From assembly GCA_030562195.1 (NCBI GenBank), contig JAUJPP010000004.1, positions 1,214,179-1,278,178 on the forward strand: a DNA stretch of 64,000 nt, in the 5' to 3' direction. The position numbers were made by a program, and so were the translations under genes. This document shows positions 61,993 to 64,000 of the stretch, in pieces. Numbering within the stretch: position 1 is the stretch's first letter; every line of letters begins with the position of its first letter. This DNA is from Nipponacmea schrenckii. Its lineage: Eukaryota; Mollusca; Gastropoda; Lottiidae. The notes below the pieces were generated by a model. The model did no database searches. It worked only from the letters and a program-made list of their open reading frames with translations, and was not told where the DNA came from.

Positions 61993-62105
61993 AGTAAGAT
62001 TTTTCAGACCTGACTAATTTGCTGTTTTTTAAAGATATTTTCTGAGACGACATCATTAAACCGATTCTGTGTTATATGTCTAAAGTAAAGATACTAATGT
62101 TTTAA

Positions 62106-62592
62106 AGGGGCCCAGGCTTGGATTTTTAGGGGTCGTTTTGGGCCTTTGTTACATTTAAACATTCCTCAGAAATACTCAAGCTCTAAGAAAATCGCAAAAT
62201 ACCTTGAAATTTGCCTCAAACAAAAAATTTCACTTTTCATTTTTTTTCCGTGCTGTACGGGGCTGATCTCCAGTCTGAAAATTGTGTGTCCTGTTGACAA
62301 AGTCTACAATTGAAAAATGCGTTGTAGTCTGTCATATAGATGACCGCTATTGCACGACGGGAAGGATAACTCTTTGATTACCAAGACGAACCGTTTTCCA
62401 ATATGGCGGGACGTTCGTAATTTCTTAAGTCATTATGATTTTTCAAACACGGATAATTATGGATACACATGGATTTGAAGGCTCAAATTTCAAAGGTAAG
62501 CTCTGTAGACTATTTCTGATTAGCTAACCAAAAGATTTCTTGTGTTTGAGGCTGTCGGATGATTGTCCGAACCAAATAAAGCCTGGGCCGCT
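62106..62592. mobile_element. piggyBac-like MITE, 487 bp, TTAA target
   Basis: Ends are AGGGGCCCAGGCTT and, inverted, AGCGGCCCAGGCTT, flanked on both sides by TTAA (62102-62105 and 62593-62596). The homologous tail of copy C has a single TTAA at 50288-50291 and no insertion, a direct empty-site control. TTAA duplication is the hallmark of piggyBac-type transposition. No transposase; internal sequence non-coding. Confidence 0.8.
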
Positions 62593-62596
62593 TTAA

Positions 62597-63650
62597 GTAG
62601 AGAGACAAAACAACTTTTGACGCATGAAAAGTTCAAAGCTTCTAATGTTTTATGGAATGCGATTGCAGACAAAACATTATGTAAGATGTTTAGTTTTAGA
62701 TTTAATATTTGACTTTTGTTAGATATGTTTTGTGTTTTCACATTAAACATGAAACATATGAATTGTTACGTACGTCTTGTATATTACTGGTATGTTAACG
62801 GGCAACTTTTAACTTATTACATAAAATATCTGTATTATCTACATAACATTAGTGAATTAGATATTTCTATATAGCATAGACTTTAGGTAATAATGCCCTT
62901 CCGTCTGGACTAGATGTCAATTTAATGTTGTTCAAGTTGGAATCATTGCTTAATTAACACACATTCAATTATTCTATTACCAGTTGTTCTATCAATTTGG
63001 TTTCTATTTTGAGCTGCTGTCAAATAATTAATAATCAAGATTTCAAGAATCTAATTGACTAATTAAGTTGAATTAAAAATCAATTTTACTAATTGACAGA
63101 AACATTGAAATTATATTTAAGGGGCATTTTGTTTTTTTGTAAGTCAATTTGTTTTTGGCTTTAATTTATGAATTATATAAAGCGTATTGTGTCCCTGAAC
63201 GTATCTAAATGTTTTAACTAAATAAATCCAACTGTTAATTTTTAAACATCAAAACTATTTAAACATTACAACATTACGTGAAACTTTTAACGTTCGTTAT
63301 TGATTTTGATTGGTGTGTGTAAGAAACTACTGTACGGAGTTTAACAAATAAACACGTTATTATAGAGAATATATCTCCTACTTATTCTCAAGGTTTCAAC
63401 TAATAATATTGAATCATTCTAAACTTTAACAACAAAATTAGGTCAAACAGATTTAATTAACAATTAGTACGTTCTATGTTTAATTAACCAGTTTAAAACA
63501 AATTCAGTAGATATACATTGATGTAAATAAAATATTTCCGTTGATAATATATGATGTTTTTGATAATGAAATGATCAGTCGATTTAAGTTAATTTTTGGC
63601 AGGTTATAGAATACTATTTTAATAGTCTCTTTTGTTTATAATCTGTATAT
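62597..63650 (+). repeat. Ankyrin-SOCS copy D 3' tail
   Basis: Counterpart of 10724-11700 and of 49190-50287 in reverse. It ends at ATAATCTGTATAT, before the ACTGTTAT palindrome, where the next element is joined. Confidence 0.85.
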
Positions 63651-64000
63651 AAATAAATAAATCTTTATTCAGTTTCTTAAGGTCGGTGACCCATACAACA
63701 ATGAAATGCAAAGCTTTAACAACAAAATATGTATAAATATTATAAATATATATATATCACAAGATGGCTGGTGGAGGTTGAGACCGTCTCTTTAAGCGGG
63801 CCTAAATGTCAGAGCTATTTCAATATAGCTCGCTACTGATTGCAGCAGACGACAATCACTGGTTTGACCCAGTTCATTTAAGATGAAGGGGAGATAATAC
63901 TGTTTCCAGTTAAAACAAGAAATGTATTTCTCTCTTAATGAGCTTAGTTTTGAACAAACAAACATGAAATGAAATTGTGTCTGATCACCATTTTTACATA
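63651..64000 (-). mobile_element. Possible LINE or SINE 3' end (minus)
   Basis: Starts with AAATAAATAAATC next to the broken ankyrin tail, which on the minus strand is a (GATTTATTTATTT)-type simple tail after an AATAAA-like end, as in several non-LTR retroelements. No coding frame is visible before the window ends. Confidence 0.35.

Overview
This window is non-coding-rich, AT-rich metazoan DNA. A marine invertebrate, probably a mollusc, is the best guess. That is inferred from the repeat types (Penelope-like elements with GIY-YIG ends, a Mutator/Phantom-type transposon, a THAP-linked DDE transposase, a LINE ORF1 with a 2A motif) and is not proven. Three blocks of exactly 500 N (13491-13990, 37630-38129, 53496-53995) are scaffold gaps, so order across them depends on the assembly.

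Layout. 1-2300: a possible edge exon and two broken LINE pieces. 2306-6815: about 80 copies of a 56-bp satellite. 7400-11735: ankyrin-SOCS-box gene copy A with its spliced leader and 3' tail; this is the only intact long host-like gene. 11735-18125: a segment bounded by inverted arms, holding LINE and Ty3/gypsy remnants, an inverted-repeat element made of 8-bp repeats, the truncated gene copy B and a 156-bp perfect-type hairpin. 19117-35043: a large inverted structure of 54-bp satellite blocks in alternating orientation, with matching flanks that carry a small duplicated coding exon. 35097-37629: a TIR-bounded repeat rich in TGACCTTTG-like half sites.

38130-52700 is a nest. Fragments of the ankyrin-gene 3' tail, each followed by a GIY-YIG module, flank two copies of a Mutator-like transposon. 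Copy 1 keeps the N-terminal part of the transposase and is split by a tandem pair of Penelope-like elements. Copy 2 keeps only the C-terminal part. Both carry, on the opposite strand, an intact 145-residue His-Me finger endonuclease of the I-PpoI type. Ankyrin copy C follows on the minus strand.

52696-64000: a 41-bp minisatellite, a LINE ORF1 start with a 2A sequence, another tail plus GIY-YIG module, a THAP-type DDE transposase exon with an internal deletion, a second Penelope family, ankyrin copy D (many frameshifts) and a 487-bp TTAA-flanked MITE whose empty site is visible in copy C.

The most interesting points are: (1) the I-PpoI-like nuclease kept intact inside otherwise broken Mutator-like elements; (2) the repeated linkage of ankyrin-SOCS 3' tails to a GIY-YIG module; (3) the match between the 54-bp satellite unit and the 3' tail of the local Penelope-like element; (4) the very regular hairpin and palindromic elements. 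Most other long reading frames come from satellites whose period is a multiple of three.
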